From: Thioclava sp. JE_KL1
GTDB taxonomy: Bacteria; Pseudomonadota; Alphaproteobacteria; Rhodobacterales; Rhodobacteraceae
Length of the DNA: 64,000 bases
Reading direction: 5' to 3'
NCBI RefSeq assembly: GCF_009296265.1
Contig: NZ_WBJS01000004.1
Coordinates: 186,001 to 250,000, forward strand
The position numbers and the translations under genes are program-made. Shown here one piece after another: positions 37,598 through 47,544 of this stretch. Within the stretch, counting starts at the first letter, position 1. Each line of letters opens with the position of its first letter. The notes below the pieces were generated by a model. That model did no database searches and was not told the DNA's origin. It worked only from the letters and a program-made list of their open reading frames with translations.

Positions 37598-38922
37598 GCA
37601 GCAATCGTCAGGCTGGCGAGACCAGCCGTCTCCGCGCGCCCCTCTTCTTCGCCATCATGGCTGCGCTCATCCTGCTCGAGGGCTTCACCTCGGGCTGGAA
37701 CTCGGCGCTCGGCATTCTCAACATGGGGCTTCTGTCGGCGATCATGGCGCTCGGCGTGAACATGCAATGGGGCTATGCGGGCCTGTTCAACGCGGGCGCG
37801 ATGGGCTTCCTCGCGCTTGGCGGTCTGGCCCCGGTGCTGATCTCCATGCCGCCCACCCCCGGCGCCTTCTCGGGCGGCGGTCCGGGCATCATGGCGGCCT
37901 TCTTCGTGGCCATCGTCGCGGTGCTCGCGGCCGTCTGGATCTGGCGCAATCTGCGCGGCAAGACGCGCGGCCTCGCCGTGACCGCCGTGCTGATCGTCGG
38001 CTTCTTCACCTATCGCTGGCTGTTCGATCCGGCGGTCGAGGTGATCGAGGCGATCAACCCCTCGGCGCAGGGCAACCTCGGCGGGCTTGGCCTGCCGACG
38101 CTGATCTCCTGGCCCGTGGGCGCGGTTCTGGCCGCAGGCGCGGCCTGGCTGGTCGGCAAAACCGCGCTCGGCCTGCGCTCGGATTACCTCGCGATCGCCA
38201 CGCTCGGCATCGCGGAGATCATCGTCGCGATCCTGAAAAACGAGCAATGGCTCGACCGGGGCGTGCTGAACGTCAACGGCATCCCTCGCCCCTGGCCGGT
38301 GCCCTACGAGATCGACCTGCAGAACTCGCCCGATTTCGTCGCGCAGATGCAGGCTTGGGGCCTCGATCCGCAGCTCGGCTCGACCATCGTGGTGAAGCTG
38401 GCCTTCCTCGTTCTGTTCGTGATCGTCATCCTCGCGCTGATCTGGCTGACCGAGATGTCGCTGAAATCGCCCTGGGGCCGGATGATGCGCGCGATCCGCG
38501 ACAACGAGATCTCGGCGGCGGCCATGGGCAAGAACGTCACCCGCCGCCACCTGCAGATCTTCGTGCTGGGCTCGGCGGTGATCGGGCTTGCGGGCGCGAT
38601 GATGATCTCGCTCGACGGGCAGATGACGCCGACCTCCTACAACCCGCTGCGCTACACCTTCCTGATCCTCGTGATGGTGATCGTGGGCGGCTCGGGCAAC
38701 AACTGGGGCTCGATCCTCGGCGGCGTTCTGATCTGGTATGTCTGGGTCAAGGCCGGCGACTGGGGCCCGGATATCATGGGCGCGCTGGCGGCACCCTTCC
38801 CCGATGGCGGGCTCAAGGATCACCTGATCCAGTCAGCCCCGCATATGCGGATGCTGGTGATGGGGATCATCCTGCTGATGGTGCTGCGCTTCAGCCCGCG
38901 CGGGTTGTTGCCGGAGAAATAA
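37594..38922 (+). CDS. livM: Liv-type ABC transporter permease LivM (operon 1)
   Basis: A 442-residue permease. The start at MSSNRQAGET overlaps livH and precedes the first helix; a further upstream frame lies inside livH. The core has NMQWGYAGLFNAGAMGF and the coupling loop MRAIRDNEISAAAMGKNV. It is longer than typical LivM (about 330-420) because of additional helices in the first half, around residues 85-200. A stem-loop repeat and a terminator follow, ending the operon. Confidence 0.93.
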   Translation: MSSNRQAGETSRLRAPLFFAIMAALILLEGFTSGWNSALGILNMGLLSAIMALGVNMQWGYAGLFNAGAMGFLALGGLAPVLISMPPTPGAFSGGGPGIMAAFFVAIVAVLAAVWIWRNLRGKTRGLAVTAVLIVGFFTYRWLFDPAVEVIEAINPSAQGNLGGLGLPTLISWPVGAVLAAGAAWLVGKTALGLRSDYLAIATLGIAEIIVAILKNEQWLDRGVLNVNGIPRPWPVPYEIDLQNSPDFVAQMQAWGLDPQLGSTIVVKLAFLVLFVIVILALIWLTEMSLKSPWGRMMRAIRDNEISAAAMGKNVTRRHLQIFVLGSAVIGLAGAMMISLDGQMTPTSYNPLRYTFLILVMVIVGGSGNNWGSILGGVLIWYVWVKAGDWGPDIMGALAAPFPDGGLKDHLIQSAPHMRMLVMGIILLMVLRFSPRGLLPEK

Positions 38923-38925
38923 AAA

Positions 38926-38988
38926 CGAGGGGCTCTGCCCCTCGCCCGTTCCGGGCTCACCCCGGGATATTTCTGCCAAAACGAAGAC
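38926..38988 (+). repeat. Repeat family copy B: two stem-loops plus GGGATATTT tail
   Basis: An 8-bp stem CGAGGGGC/GCCCCTCG with a TCT loop is followed by a small GCCCG-TTC-CGGGC hairpin, then ACCCCGGGATATTTCTGCCA and an ACGAAGA end. The same layout is found in copy C on the other strand at 51.2 kb and in reduced form in copy A. It lies in the 3' untranslated part of the livM gene. Confidence 0.7.
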
Positions 38989-38991
38989 AAG

Positions 38992-39022
38992 ACGCGCGCC
39001 CCGAAAGGAGGCGCGCGTTTTT
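38992..39022 (+). terminator. Rho-independent terminator of Liv operon 1
   Basis: A 9-bp stem ACGCGCGCC/GGCGCGCGT with a 9-base loop and TTTTTC directly after. It closes the plus-strand operon 3 bases before the end of the convergent ntrX gene. Confidence 0.8.
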
Positions 39023-39024
39023 CG

Positions 39025-40425
39025 TTACTCCTCGCCGCCGTCGAATTGGGCGACGCGAGCGCCGGCCTTGTTCGTGGTGACGACGCCGAGCGATTTCAGT
39101 TTGCGGTGCAGCGCCGAGCGCTCCATGCCGACGAAATTCGCGGTGCGCGAGATGTTGCCCCCGAAGCGGTTGATCTGGGTGAGCAGGTATTCGCGCTCGA
39201 ACAGCTCGCGCGCCTCGCGCAAAGGCAGCGTGGCGAGCGCGCCGCCCAGAACGATGCGCCCCTCATCCGCCGGGCCTTCCTGACCGGGCAGCTCGCGCGC
39301 CTCGATCGCACCCGTGCCTTCGCCGAGGATCAGCACCCGCTCGATCACGTTGCGCAGCTGGCGGACATTGCCGGGCCAGTCCATCGTCTGCATCAGCGCC
39401 GCGGCCTCTTCCGAGATTTCACGCAGCGGCAGGCCCTGGGTCTCGTTGAAGCCGCGCAGGAAATGGTCCGCCAGAAGCGGCACGTCCTCGCGCCGCTCGG
39501 AGAGCGGCGGCACCTCGATCGGCACGACGTTCAGCCGGTCGTAGAGCTCTTGCCGGAAAAGCCCCTCGCGGATCTGCGTCATCAGATCGCGGGTCGTCGA
39601 CGAGATCACCCGCAGATCGACGCGGACCTTGTCGGCCCCGCCCACGCGCAGGAATTGCTGCTCCGTCAGCACGCGAAGGATCTTCGACTGCGTGCCGAGC
39701 GGCATCTCGGCCACCTCGTCGAAATAGATCACGCCGCCATGGGCCTGTTCCAGCAGCCCCTTCTCGACGCCACGCTCGGGCGTCTCGCGCCCGAACAGCA
39801 CCTCTTCCATCCGGTCGGGTTCGATCGAGGCGGAATTCACGGTGATGAAAGGCCCCGCCGCACGGGTCGAGAACTGGTGGATATAGCGCGCGGCCATTTC
39901 CTTGCCCGAGCCCGGTTCGCCCGTCAGCATCACCCGGCCATTGGACTTGGTGACCTTGTCGAGCTGATCCTTCAGCCGCCGGAACGCCGCCGAGTCGCCG
40001 ATCATCTCGCCGGAGGACATGTCGCGGCGCTTCAGCGTCGAGTTCTCGCGCCGCAGCCGCGCCGTCTCCATCGCGCGCGAGATCACCACCATCAGCTGGT
40101 CGATGTTGAAGGGCTTCTCGATGAAGTCGTAGGCGCCCTGCTTGATCGCCGCCACCGCGATCTCGATATTGCCGTGGCCCGAGATGATGATGACAGGCAC
40201 GTCCGGGTTGTCGCGCTTGACCGTCTTGAGGATGTCGATCCCGTCCATCTTGCTGTCCTTCAGCCAGATATCGAGGATCATCAGCGCCGGTTCCTGGGCG
40301 TTGATCTCGTCCATGCACTCGTTGGAATTCGCCGCGAGGCGTGTCTTGAAGCCTTCGTCGCGCAGGATGTCGGCGATCAGCTCGCGGATGTCTTTCTCGT
40401 CGTCGACGATCAGAATGTCGCTCAT
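39025..40425 (-). CDS. ntrX: Nitrogen regulation response regulator NtrX
   Basis: The response regulator of NtrY, 466 residues. The receiver has acidic residues DDE (8-10) and the phospho-Asp at 52 (ILDIW). The AAA+ domain has Walker A GEPGSGKE and a VIYFDEV Walker B. The sigma-54-contacting GAFTGA loop is missing: after the EVLFGRE stretch comes PERGVEKGLLEQ. A Fis-type helix-turn-helix with GGNISRTANFVGMERSALH is near the C terminus. It overlaps ntrY by 4 bases. NtrX can thus bind DNA but probably does not drive sigma-54 promoters. Confidence 0.95.
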   Translation of the reverse strand: MSDILIVDDEKDIRELIADILRDEGFKTRLAANSNECMDEINAQEPALMILDIWLKDSKMDGIDILKTVKRDNPDVPVIIISGHGNIEIAVAAIKQGAYDFIEKPFNIDQLMVVISRAMETARLRRENSTLKRRDMSSGEMIGDSAAFRRLKDQLDKVTKSNGRVMLTGEPGSGKEMAARYIHQFSTRAAGPFITVNSASIEPDRMEEVLFGRETPERGVEKGLLEQAHGGVIYFDEVAEMPLGTQSKILRVLTEQQFLRVGGADKVRVDLRVISSTTRDLMTQIREGLFRQELYDRLNVVPIEVPPLSERREDVPLLADHFLRGFNETQGLPLREISEEAAALMQTMDWPGNVRQLRNVIERVLILGEGTGAIEARELPGQEGPADEGRIVLGGALATLPLREARELFEREYLLTQINRFGGNISRTANFVGMERSALHRKLKSLGVVTTNKAGARVAQFDGGEE

Positions 40426-42704
40426 GTCACTTCCCCGGGGGCTTCGCCCCTCTCCTTGATGGCTCTGAGCGCTGCTCGGGCGCGTGGGAGCCTGATTTCG
40501 GCGAGCGCCCCGCGATGGGCACCCTCTGCAAAGGCGGGCGCATCGCTCAGGGTCAGCGTTCCACCATGTTCCTCAATGATCTTCTTGACGATGGGAAGGC
40601 CCAGCCCGGTGCCTTTCTCGCGCGTCGTCACGTAAGGCTCGAACAGCCGCGAGCGGTCGGGCGGCAGGCCGATCCCGTTGTCCGCGATATGGATCGTCAC
40701 ATGCTCGGGCGCGACCTGCATATCGAGGCGAACCTCGGGCACGAAGCCCTCTTCCACGCCCCCTTTTTCCGTATAGGATTCAATCGCTTCGCCTGCGTTC
40801 TTCACAAGGTTCGTCACCGCTTGCGAGATCATCGTCGCGTCCAGTTCGACGATCACCGGCTCGCTCGGGACATCCGTGACCAGTTTCGCGCCATGCAGGC
40901 TGTCTTGCTGCAGGGTCGCGGCGTCGCGCACCAGCTGTGCCAGATCGTGATCGGCACGGTCGGGTTCCGGCATCCGGGCGAAGCGCGAAAACTCATCGAC
41001 AATGCGCCGCAAGTCATTGGTTTGCCGCACAATAACGCCGGTAAGCTGATTGAGCGTTTCAAGATCTTCGCCCTCGGTCATCTTGCCGAATTTGCGTTTG
41101 ATCCGCTCGGCCGAAAGCTGGATCGGCGTGAGCGGGTTCTTGATCTCATGCGCGATGCGCCGCGCAACATCGCCCCACGCCGCCATGCGCTGCGCCGAGA
41201 CCAGATCGGTCACATCCTCGAAAGCCACCACATAGCCCTCGGGCGTGCCCAGATCGTTGCGCCGCACCGCCATGCGCACCAGCAGGCTTTCCAGCCGTCC
41301 GCCCCGCGAGACCCGGATTTCCTCTTGCGCGACCTCGTTAAGACCGTCCTGCAATCGATTGTAAAGACCGACGAATTCCGGAACAGCGGTCGAGAGCTCG
41401 CGGGCATTGTCACGCGCACTATCAAGCGCCAGCAAGGTCATCGCCGCCCGGTTCACGAAGTCAATGCGCCCATCGGCATCCAGCCCGATCACCCCCGAAG
41501 TCACCGAAGACAGCACGGAATCGAACATCCGACGACGCTCCTCGGTCTCGCGGTGGTTCTCGATCAGGGCCATGCGCTGGCCCTTCAGCTGCCCGGTCAT
41601 CCGGTTGAACGCCTCGCCGAGTGTCGCGATTTCGTCGTCGCCTTCGGCCTCGATCACCCGCGCATCCAGATCGCCCGAGCCGACACGCTCTGCCGCGGCA
41701 GCAAGCCGCCCGATGGGGCGCGACAGGCGCTCTGCGAACCACAGCCCCATCCAGAGCGCGGCGAGGATCAGGATCAGCGCGAAGCCGAAGTACAGCAGCC
41801 CGAACTCAAAAATCACCCGACCGCGCGCGCTCTCCAATTGCTGATAGAGCGTCACTGTCTCTCGCGTCTTATCGAGCAGCGCGAGGATCTGCCCGTCCAC
41901 CTTGCGCGAGATATAGAGATAGCGGTCCACGAAGGCATCGAGCCGGATCAGCGCGCGCAGTTCCGAGTTCGGCCAATCCTCGATCAGCACCGTCTCGCCC
42001 TTCTGCGCCTCGACGATGTCGCGCGGAGAAGGTTCTTCGTAATCAAAGAGATAGGAGCGATCGCCGCGGGCCACGATCCGGCCCGTGCCGTCAATCACAT
42101 AGGCCTCTTTCACGCCGCGCTGGATACCCGCCTGCCCGGTTATCAGCAATTCGCGCAGCTCGCCATCCGACATGAAGGTCGAAGCCTGCCGCCGCAGATT
42201 GAGGAAATTCGCGAGCGCCCGGCTGTCCTGCACAAGATCGCGTTTATGCTCTGACTGATAGGCCTCGGCGGCCTGAAGCGACGTGCCCACGACCGAGCGC
42301 ACGCGATCCGAGAACCAGCCCTCGAGACCGATATTCACCGTGAGGAACGCGAAGACCGCGACGAGGATCGTTGGCACCAGCGCGATGCCCGCGAAAACGC
42401 CAGTCAGGCGCAGGGTCAGTCGCGACCCGGCGGAATGCGCACGCCTTGCGGCGATGATCTGCACCAGCCGCATCAGGATCAGACCGGCGAGCAGCAGGAA
42501 ATAGACGAAATCGGCGAGCAGGATCAGGCGCAGCGCGGTGCTGTCCGCCCCCTGTCCCAAGGGCCCGAGGACTATGAAGGTCGCAATCGCGAGCGCCGGG
42601 CCCAGAACGACCAGACCGAAGGTAAACAGGTTGCGCACCCGCTTTTGGCGGCGAAAGCGCGCCAAACGGTCCCAGCCTGAGCGATATGCCGTGCTGCCCT
42701 GCAC
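40422..42704 (-). CDS. ntrY: Nitrogen regulation sensor histidine kinase NtrY
   Basis: A 760-residue membrane kinase. The N terminus has hydrophobic helices (about 30-130 and 290-320) flanking a periplasmic region, then HAMP (about 310-370), PAS (about 380-480), HisKA with RRIAHEIKNPLTPIQLS and HATPase with VKNAGEAIESY and GTGLGLPIVKK. It starts at GTG after GAGGGGG. The ntrY-ntrX overlap shows cotranscription. NtrY/NtrX affect nitrogen assimilation, respiration and envelope traits in alphaproteobacteria; the signal is not settled. Confidence 0.95.
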   Translation of the reverse strand: MQGSTAYRSGWDRLARFRRQKRVRNLFTFGLVVLGPALAIATFIVLGPLGQGADSTALRLILLADFVYFLLLAGLILMRLVQIIAARRAHSAGSRLTLRLTGVFAGIALVPTILVAVFAFLTVNIGLEGWFSDRVRSVVGTSLQAAEAYQSEHKRDLVQDSRALANFLNLRRQASTFMSDGELRELLITGQAGIQRGVKEAYVIDGTGRIVARGDRSYLFDYEEPSPRDIVEAQKGETVLIEDWPNSELRALIRLDAFVDRYLYISRKVDGQILALLDKTRETVTLYQQLESARGRVIFEFGLLYFGFALILILAALWMGLWFAERLSRPIGRLAAAAERVGSGDLDARVIEAEGDDEIATLGEAFNRMTGQLKGQRMALIENHRETEERRRMFDSVLSSVTSGVIGLDADGRIDFVNRAAMTLLALDSARDNARELSTAVPEFVGLYNRLQDGLNEVAQEEIRVSRGGRLESLLVRMAVRRNDLGTPEGYVVAFEDVTDLVSAQRMAAWGDVARRIAHEIKNPLTPIQLSAERIKRKFGKMTEGEDLETLNQLTGVIVRQTNDLRRIVDEFSRFARMPEPDRADHDLAQLVRDAATLQQDSLHGAKLVTDVPSEPVIVELDATMISQAVTNLVKNAGEAIESYTEKGGVEEGFVPEVRLDMQVAPEHVTIHIADNGIGLPPDRSRLFEPYVTTREKGTGLGLPIVKKIIEEHGGTLTLSDAPAFAEGAHRGALAEIRLPRARAALRAIKERGEAPGEVT

Positions 42705-42777
42705 TAATGCCCCCTCATTCCAGACCGTGGCTCGCGAATCCGTGTGAACGGAAAAGCCACAGCCCCCTGTTGCGGGT

Positions 42778-44148
42778 TTACATCAGTTTGCGGCGGCGTG
42801 TCACCTGAATATCCAGATCGGTGATCTTTTTACGCAACGTATTGCGGTTGATGCCGAGCAGATCGGCACATCTGGCTTGGTTGCCACCGGTCGCATCGAG
42901 CGCGATTTCGATCAGCGGCGCCTCCATTTCCTTCAAAATCCGGTCGTAAAGGCCCGGAGGCGGCAGCGTCCCGCCGTGAAGGTCGAAATAGCGCCGCAGA
43001 TGACGCGCGATGGAGGCGGAGAGCTTCTCGCCCTCGCCGCCTTGACGCAGCGGCTCGATCGCGGGCTGGTTGCCCAGCACGAATTCGGCCTCGGCGCGGG
43101 TGATCTCTTCCTCGGGCGAGGTCACCGCGAGACGGCGGATCGTGTTCTCCAGCTGGCGCACGTTGCCGGGCCAGGAATAGGCGCGCACGAGTTGCAGCGC
43201 CTCCGGCGTGAATCGGCGCAGGCCCAGCCCGTCGCGCTCGGCCCGGGCGAGGAAATGCTCGGCCAGAAGCGGGATATCCTCGACGCGCTCGCGCAGGCTC
43301 GGCACGTTCAGCGTCACGCCGCCGAGGCGGTAGAACAGGTCCTGACGGAACTTACCCGCCTCCATCAGCCCCGCGAGGTCGATCTGCGTCGTCGCCATGA
43401 TCCGCGGCGCGGGATCGGGCAGCGCGTCGAGCATCCGCACGATCCGCGCCTGCGTGTCGTCGTCGTAATCGCCAACCTCGTCGAAGACGAGCGAGCCGCC
43501 CTTGGCCTTCGCCACCAGCGCCGCCGGGCCGTCCGCCCCCTGCAGATCGCCCGCCTGCGCCACCACGAAGGGCAGCGTCCGACGGTCGGAGAAGTCGTGA
43601 ATAGCCTTCGCGATCAGCGACTTGCCGGTACCGCTCTCGCCCGCGATCAGCACCGCGAGATCGGCATTCATCACCCGTGCGACAAGCCGATAAAGCTCCT
43701 GCATCGCCGGCGTCCGCCCGACCAGAGGCAGGTCGCCCGCATCGCCGCCGCCTTCGATCTCGCGCGGGGCGGTCGGGCTGCGCCGCTTCTGCTCCAGCGC
43801 CTTTTGCGCGCGCTTCATCAGGTCCGGCAGATCGAACGGTTTGGGCAGATAGTCGTAAGCCTCGGCCTCGGCCGCCTGGATCGCAGTCATGATCGTGTTC
43901 TGCGCCGAGATCACGATGACCGGCAGGCCGGGGCGCTCCTCGGAGATTTTCGGCAAAGCCTCGAGCCCGTTTCCATCGGGCATGATCACATCCGAGATCA
44001 CCAGATCGCCTTTGCCCTCTTCGACCCAACGCATCAGCGTCACGAGCGAGGCAGTGGCATGAACCTTGCAGCCCGCACGGGTCAGGGCCTGGGTCAGAAC
44101 GGTGCGGATTGTGCGATCGTCATCCGCGACAAGTACGGTGCCGTCCAT
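42778..44148 (-). CDS. ntrC: Nitrogen regulation protein NtrC (NR(I))
   Basis: The response regulator of the NtrB/NtrC pair, 456 residues. The receiver carries the phospho-Asp at 53 ([11 protein letters not shown]). The AAA+ domain has Walker A GESGTGKS and a [10 protein letters not shown] Walker B. In the sigma-54 loop, where GAFTGA is expected, the protein reads [15 protein letters not shown]. The C-terminal Fis helix-turn-helix is [20 protein letters not shown]. This matches the known case of Rhodobacter capsulatus NtrC, which activates sigma-70 promoters. It lies 3 bases after ntrB. Confidence 0.95.
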   Translation of the reverse strand: MDGTVLVADDDRTIRTVLTQALTRAGCKVHATASLVTLMRWVEEGKGDLVISDVIMPDGNGLEALPKISEERPGLPVIVISAQNTIMTAIQAAEAEAYDYLPKPFDLPDLMKRAQKALEQKRRSPTAPREIEGGGDAGDLPLVGRTPAMQELYRLVARVMNADLAVLIAGESGTGKSLIAKAIHDFSDRRTLPFVVAQAGDLQGADGPAALVAKAKGGSLVFDEVGDYDDDTQARIVRMLDALPDPAPRIMATTQIDLAGLMEAGKFRQDLFYRLGGVTLNVPSLRERVEDIPLLAEHFLARAERDGLGLRRFTPEALQLVRAYSWPGNVRQLENTIRRLAVTSPEEEITRAEAEFVLGNQPAIEPLRQGGEGEKLSASIARHLRRYFDLHGGTLPPPGLYDRILKEMEAPLIEIALDATGGNQARCADLLGINRNTLRKKITDLDIQVTRRRKLM

Positions 44149-44151
44149 GGA

Positions 44152-45219
44152 TCAGGCCTCCTTTGGCGCAACGGGAAGTGAAATGCGAAACCGGGTCTTT
44201 CCCGGGACCGAGTCGAGCGTGACCCAGCCGTCGTGATCGTTGATGATCTTCGAGACAAGCGCGAGACCAAGCCCCGTGCCGTTCTCACGCCCCGAAACGA
44301 AGGGCTCGAAGATTTCGTTGGAGATTTCCGGCGGGATGCCGGGGCCGTCGTCGATGATCTCGATCTGCAGCGGCAGAGGCTGCCCCGATCCATCGGCACG
44401 ACGCAGACGCAGGCTGTGTTCGTAGAAGGTACGGATCTTGATTTCCCCATTCCCTTCCGAGGCTTCTGCAGCGTTCTTCAACAGGTTCAGGAAGACTTGA
44501 GTCAATTGATCCGCATCGCCCAGTGTCGGCGGCAGCGAAGGATCGTAATCCTCCTTGATCGTCATATGCGCACCGAAGCCAACGCCTGCGGATTTGCGCG
44601 CGCGGTCGAGCACGTCATGGATATTGACCGCTTTCTTCTCGGGCGCGCGGACGTTTCCGAACTGTTCGACCTGTTCGAGCAGCTTCACGATTCGGCGCGT
44701 CTCATCGACGATTAAATCGGTCAATTCAAGGTCTTCGCCGGACAAGTTCATGCTCAGAAGCTGGGCCGCCCCGGCGATTCCGGCGAGCGGGTTCTTGATC
44801 TCATGGGCGAGCATCTCCGCCATGCCGATGGCCGAGCGCGCCGCCGATTTCACAAGGCTCGCGCGGCCCAGCCGATCAGCGAGTTCACGCGGCTCGATCA
44901 GCAGCAGCACCCGGTCGGGATCTTCGCCCACGGGGGCGGCTTGCAGATTGCATTGCACCGGGGCTTTCTCGCCCGTTGTCAGCTCGACATCGTTTACGAA
45001 GAGCGAGGCGCGGTTCTTCCGGACCCGGTAGAAGATTTCCTCCAAAGGCGCGGAAATCGCGAGCCTTTCGCCGATCGCCTTCCCTCGCAGCGCCTTGGCG
45101 GAGAGGTTAAGAAACAGCTCGGCGGCGGGGTTCACCTCGTCGACAAGATCATCGCCGTCGATCAGCAAAGCCGGGGTAGGAAGCGAGGTCCAGATGATGC
45201 CGGGGGCCGGAAGGTTCAT
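44152..45219 (-). CDS. ntrB: Nitrogen regulation sensor kinase NtrB (NR(II))
   Basis: A 355-residue soluble kinase that sets NtrC phosphorylation in response to PII. The PAS domain is N-terminal (about 10-120). The phospho-His is in MLAHEIKNPLAGIAGAAQLL, and the ATP-binding domain has NLLKNAAEASEG, DDGPGIPPEI and GTGLGLALVSKI. The start MNLPAPGI overlaps the dusB stop by 4 bases, matching the nifR3-ntrB-ntrC order of Rhodobacter. No glnB or glnK is in the window. Confidence 0.95.
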   Translation of the reverse strand: MNLPAPGIIWTSLPTPALLIDGDDLVDEVNPAAELFLNLSAKALRGKAIGERLAISAPLEEIFYRVRKNRASLFVNDVELTTGEKAPVQCNLQAAPVGEDPDRVLLLIEPRELADRLGRASLVKSAARSAIGMAEMLAHEIKNPLAGIAGAAQLLSMNLSGEDLELTDLIVDETRRIVKLLEQVEQFGNVRAPEKKAVNIHDVLDRARKSAGVGFGAHMTIKEDYDPSLPPTLGDADQLTQVFLNLLKNAAEASEGNGEIKIRTFYEHSLRLRRADGSGQPLPLQIEIIDDGPGIPPEISNEIFEPFVSGRENGTGLGLALVSKIINDHDGWVTLDSVPGKTRFRISLPVAPKEA

Positions 45220-46196
45220 GCGGCGCACCTTTCCCCGAAAGCCCGCTCGATCAGCGCCAAGGTCGCCTCCGGCGTCTGGCTGACCATCATCTCGGCGCGC
45301 AGCGGCGCATTCGCCGCCTCGCAATACCAGCCCAGATGCTTGCGCGCGAGACGCAGCCCGAGATCACGTCCGTAGAAACTCAAGATCGCCTCGTAATGCT
45401 CTGAAATATAATCGCAAAGCGCATTTCCATAAGGAACCTGCGGCTTCAACGATCCGAAGATTTCATGACCGATTTCAGCCAGCCGCCACGGCGCGCCCTG
45501 CGCCCCGCGACCGACCATCACACCCGCCGCGCCCGATTGCGCAAGCGCTGCGCGCGCGGAGCTCGCATCGACCACGTCGCCATTCGCGATCACCGGGATC
45601 GAGACCGCGTCGACGGTCTCGGCAATCGCTTCCCAATCGGCACTGCCCTTATAGAACTGCATCCGCGTGCGCCCATGCACGACGATCATCTTCACGCCCG
45701 CGGCCTCGGCCCGGCGCGCGATCTCGGCCGCGTTATGCGTGTCGTCACACCAGCCCAGCCGCATCTTCAGCGTCACCGGCAGGTCGACCGCGCCCACCGT
45801 CGCCTCGATCAGCCGCAGCGCATGATCGGGATCGCGCATCAGCGCCGAGCCCGAGGCCCCGCCCGTCACCTTCTTGGCCGGGCAGCCCATATTGATGTCG
45901 ATGATCCGCGCGCCCATGTCGGCGACCATCTTTGCGGCCTCCGCCATCGGTTCGGGCTCGCGCCCGGCAAGCTGCACCGAGGTCGGCAGTTCCAGCCCCA
46001 TCTCGACCCGCGCTTTCGCGCGCACCGAGGGTTTCGCGGTCAGCATCTCTCCCGAGGCCACCATCTCGGACACGACGAGACCCGCGCCGAAACGCGCCAC
46101 CATCCGCCGGAACGGAAGGTCGGTGATCCCGGCCATGGGCGCGAGAAAGACCGGAGGGGTCAATGTGATGTCGTCGAGAACCAAAATCTTCGGCAC
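45216..46196 (-). CDS. dusB: tRNA-dihydrouridine synthase DusB (NifR3)
   Basis: An FMN-dependent tRNA dihydrouridine synthase, 326 residues. Key motifs are FLAPMAGITDLPFRR at the FMN-binding start, IDINMGCPAKKVTGG with the catalytic Cys, and VVHGRTRMQFYKGSADW. GVMVGRGAQGAPW closes the barrel. It starts at GTG. It heads the nitrogen regulation operon as nifR3 in the Rhodobacter literature, where the promoter is constitutive, but the enzyme itself modifies tRNA. Confidence 0.95.
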   Translation of the reverse strand: MPKILVLDDITLTPPVFLAPMAGITDLPFRRMVARFGAGLVVSEMVASGEMLTAKPSVRAKARVEMGLELPTSVQLAGREPEPMAEAAKMVADMGARIIDINMGCPAKKVTGGASGSALMRDPDHALRLIEATVGAVDLPVTLKMRLGWCDDTHNAAEIARRAEAAGVKMIVVHGRTRMQFYKGSADWEAIAETVDAVSIPVIANGDVVDASSARAALAQSGAAGVMVGRGAQGAPWRLAEIGHEIFGSLKPQVPYGNALCDYISEHYEAILSFYGRDLGLRLARKHLGWYCEAANAPLRAEMMVSQTPEATLALIERAFGERCAA

Positions 46197-46412
46197 GGAG
46201 GTGTCCTGTCACTCGTCTTCCTTCGAATTAGGCGTTTGACCAAAGAATCACAATTGCGTCCACCCCTTTTTAGGTGGGAAAATCAGCATCCGCCTATTTT
46301 TTAATCACCTAACTGTGGCCAGTTGTCACATCGCGCGACGTATCGCGTCCAGCGGCACCGATTGCGCAGAGCCGCGTCTTCGCCTAAGCCCTTGGGCGAT
46401 CAGGGAGCCGAC

Positions 46413-47540
46413 ATGAGCAACGCCATCATCATCGTCGCCGCCGGGCGTGGCACCCGCGCTGGCGGAGAAACCCCGAAGCAATGGCAGAGCCTCGCGGGGC
46501 AGCCGGTGCTGGCCCATACCGTTGCCGCTTTCAAAGGCATCGGGCGGATCGTGGTCGTTCTGCATCCCGAGGACATGACGCGCGGCATCGCGCAGTTTCA
46601 GGGCGAAGTCGCGCTATGTGCGGGCGGTGCGAGCCGCGATGCCTCGGTGCGCAATGCGCTGGAGATGCTGGAAGGCTCGGGCGTCGAGAAGGTGCTGATC
46701 CATGACGGCGCCCGCCCGCTGGTCAGCCGCGCGGTGATCGACGGCGTGCTCGAGGCGCTCGACAGCGCACAGGCGGCAGCGCCCGCCCTGCCCGTGTCGG
46801 ATGCGCTCTGGATCGGCGAAAACGGTCAGGTCACCGGCACGCAGGATCGCAGCGGGCTTTACCGGGCGCAGACCCCGCAGGGCTTCGATTTCGACGCGAT
46901 CCTCAACGCCCATCGCGCCCATCCGGGCGGGGCTGCCGATGACGTGGAAGTGGCCCGCGCGGCCGGTCTTTCGGTTGCGATCACGCGCGGCTCGGAAGAC
47001 AATCTGAAGATCACCTACCCCGAGGATTTCGCCCGGGCCGAGAGACTGTTGGGAGACAAGATGGATATCCGTTTGGGCCATGGGTACGATGTGCACGCGT
47101 TCGAGCCGGGCGATCATGTGACGCTCTGCGGGGTCACGGTGGCGCATGACAAGAAGCTCAAGGGCCATTCCGACGCCGATGTGGGCATGCACGCGCTGAC
47201 CGATGCGATCTATGGCGCGCTGGCCGAGGGCGATATCGGGCGGCATTTCCCGCCGTCGGACCCGCAGTGGAAAGGCGCCGCGTCGGAGATCTTCCTCGAT
47301 CACGCCGTAAAACTGGCCGAGACGCGGGGCTTTCGTCTGGGCAATGCCGATGTCACGCTGATCTGCGAGCGCCCCAAGATCGGCCCGCATGCCGTTGAAA
47401 TGGCGCAGGCTCTCGCGCGCATCATCGGGATCGAGCCGGGCCGGATCTCGGTCAAGGCCACCACCTCCGAGCGTCTGGGCTTCACCGGGCGCGAGGAAGG
47501 CATCGCCGCCATCGCCACCGCCACATTGATCAAGGAGTAA
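46413..47540 (+). CDS. ispDF: Bifunctional IspD/IspF enzyme of the MEP pathway
   Basis: One 375-residue polypeptide carrying two MEP-pathway steps. The IspD domain (about 1-215) makes CDP-methylerythritol from MEP and CTP, with [20 protein letters not shown] at the N terminus. The IspF domain (about 217-375) makes the cyclodiphosphate, with [11 protein letters not shown] and [19 protein letters not shown]. Such fusions are common in alphaproteobacteria. GGGAG precedes the ATG, which is chosen over an upstream one that adds 30 atypical residues. It is followed after 4 bases by pgpA. Confidence 0.97.
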   Translation: MSNAIIIVAAGRGTRAGGETPKQWQSLAGQPVLAHTVAAFKGIGRIVVVLHPEDMTRGIAQFQGEVALCAGGASRDASVRNALEMLEGSGVEKVLIHDGARPLVSRAVIDGVLEALDSAQAAAPALPVSDALWIGENGQVTGTQDRSGLYRAQTPQGFDFDAILNAHRAHPGGAADDVEVARAAGLSVAITRGSEDNLKITYPEDFARAERLLGDKMDIRLGHGYDVHAFEPGDHVTLCGVTVAHDKKLKGHSDADVGMHALTDAIYGALAEGDIGRHFPPSDPQWKGAASEIFLDHAVKLAETRGFRLGNADVTLICERPKIGPHAVEMAQALARIIGIEPGRISVKATTSERLGFTGREEGIAAIATATLIKE

Positions 47541-47544
47541 TCCC

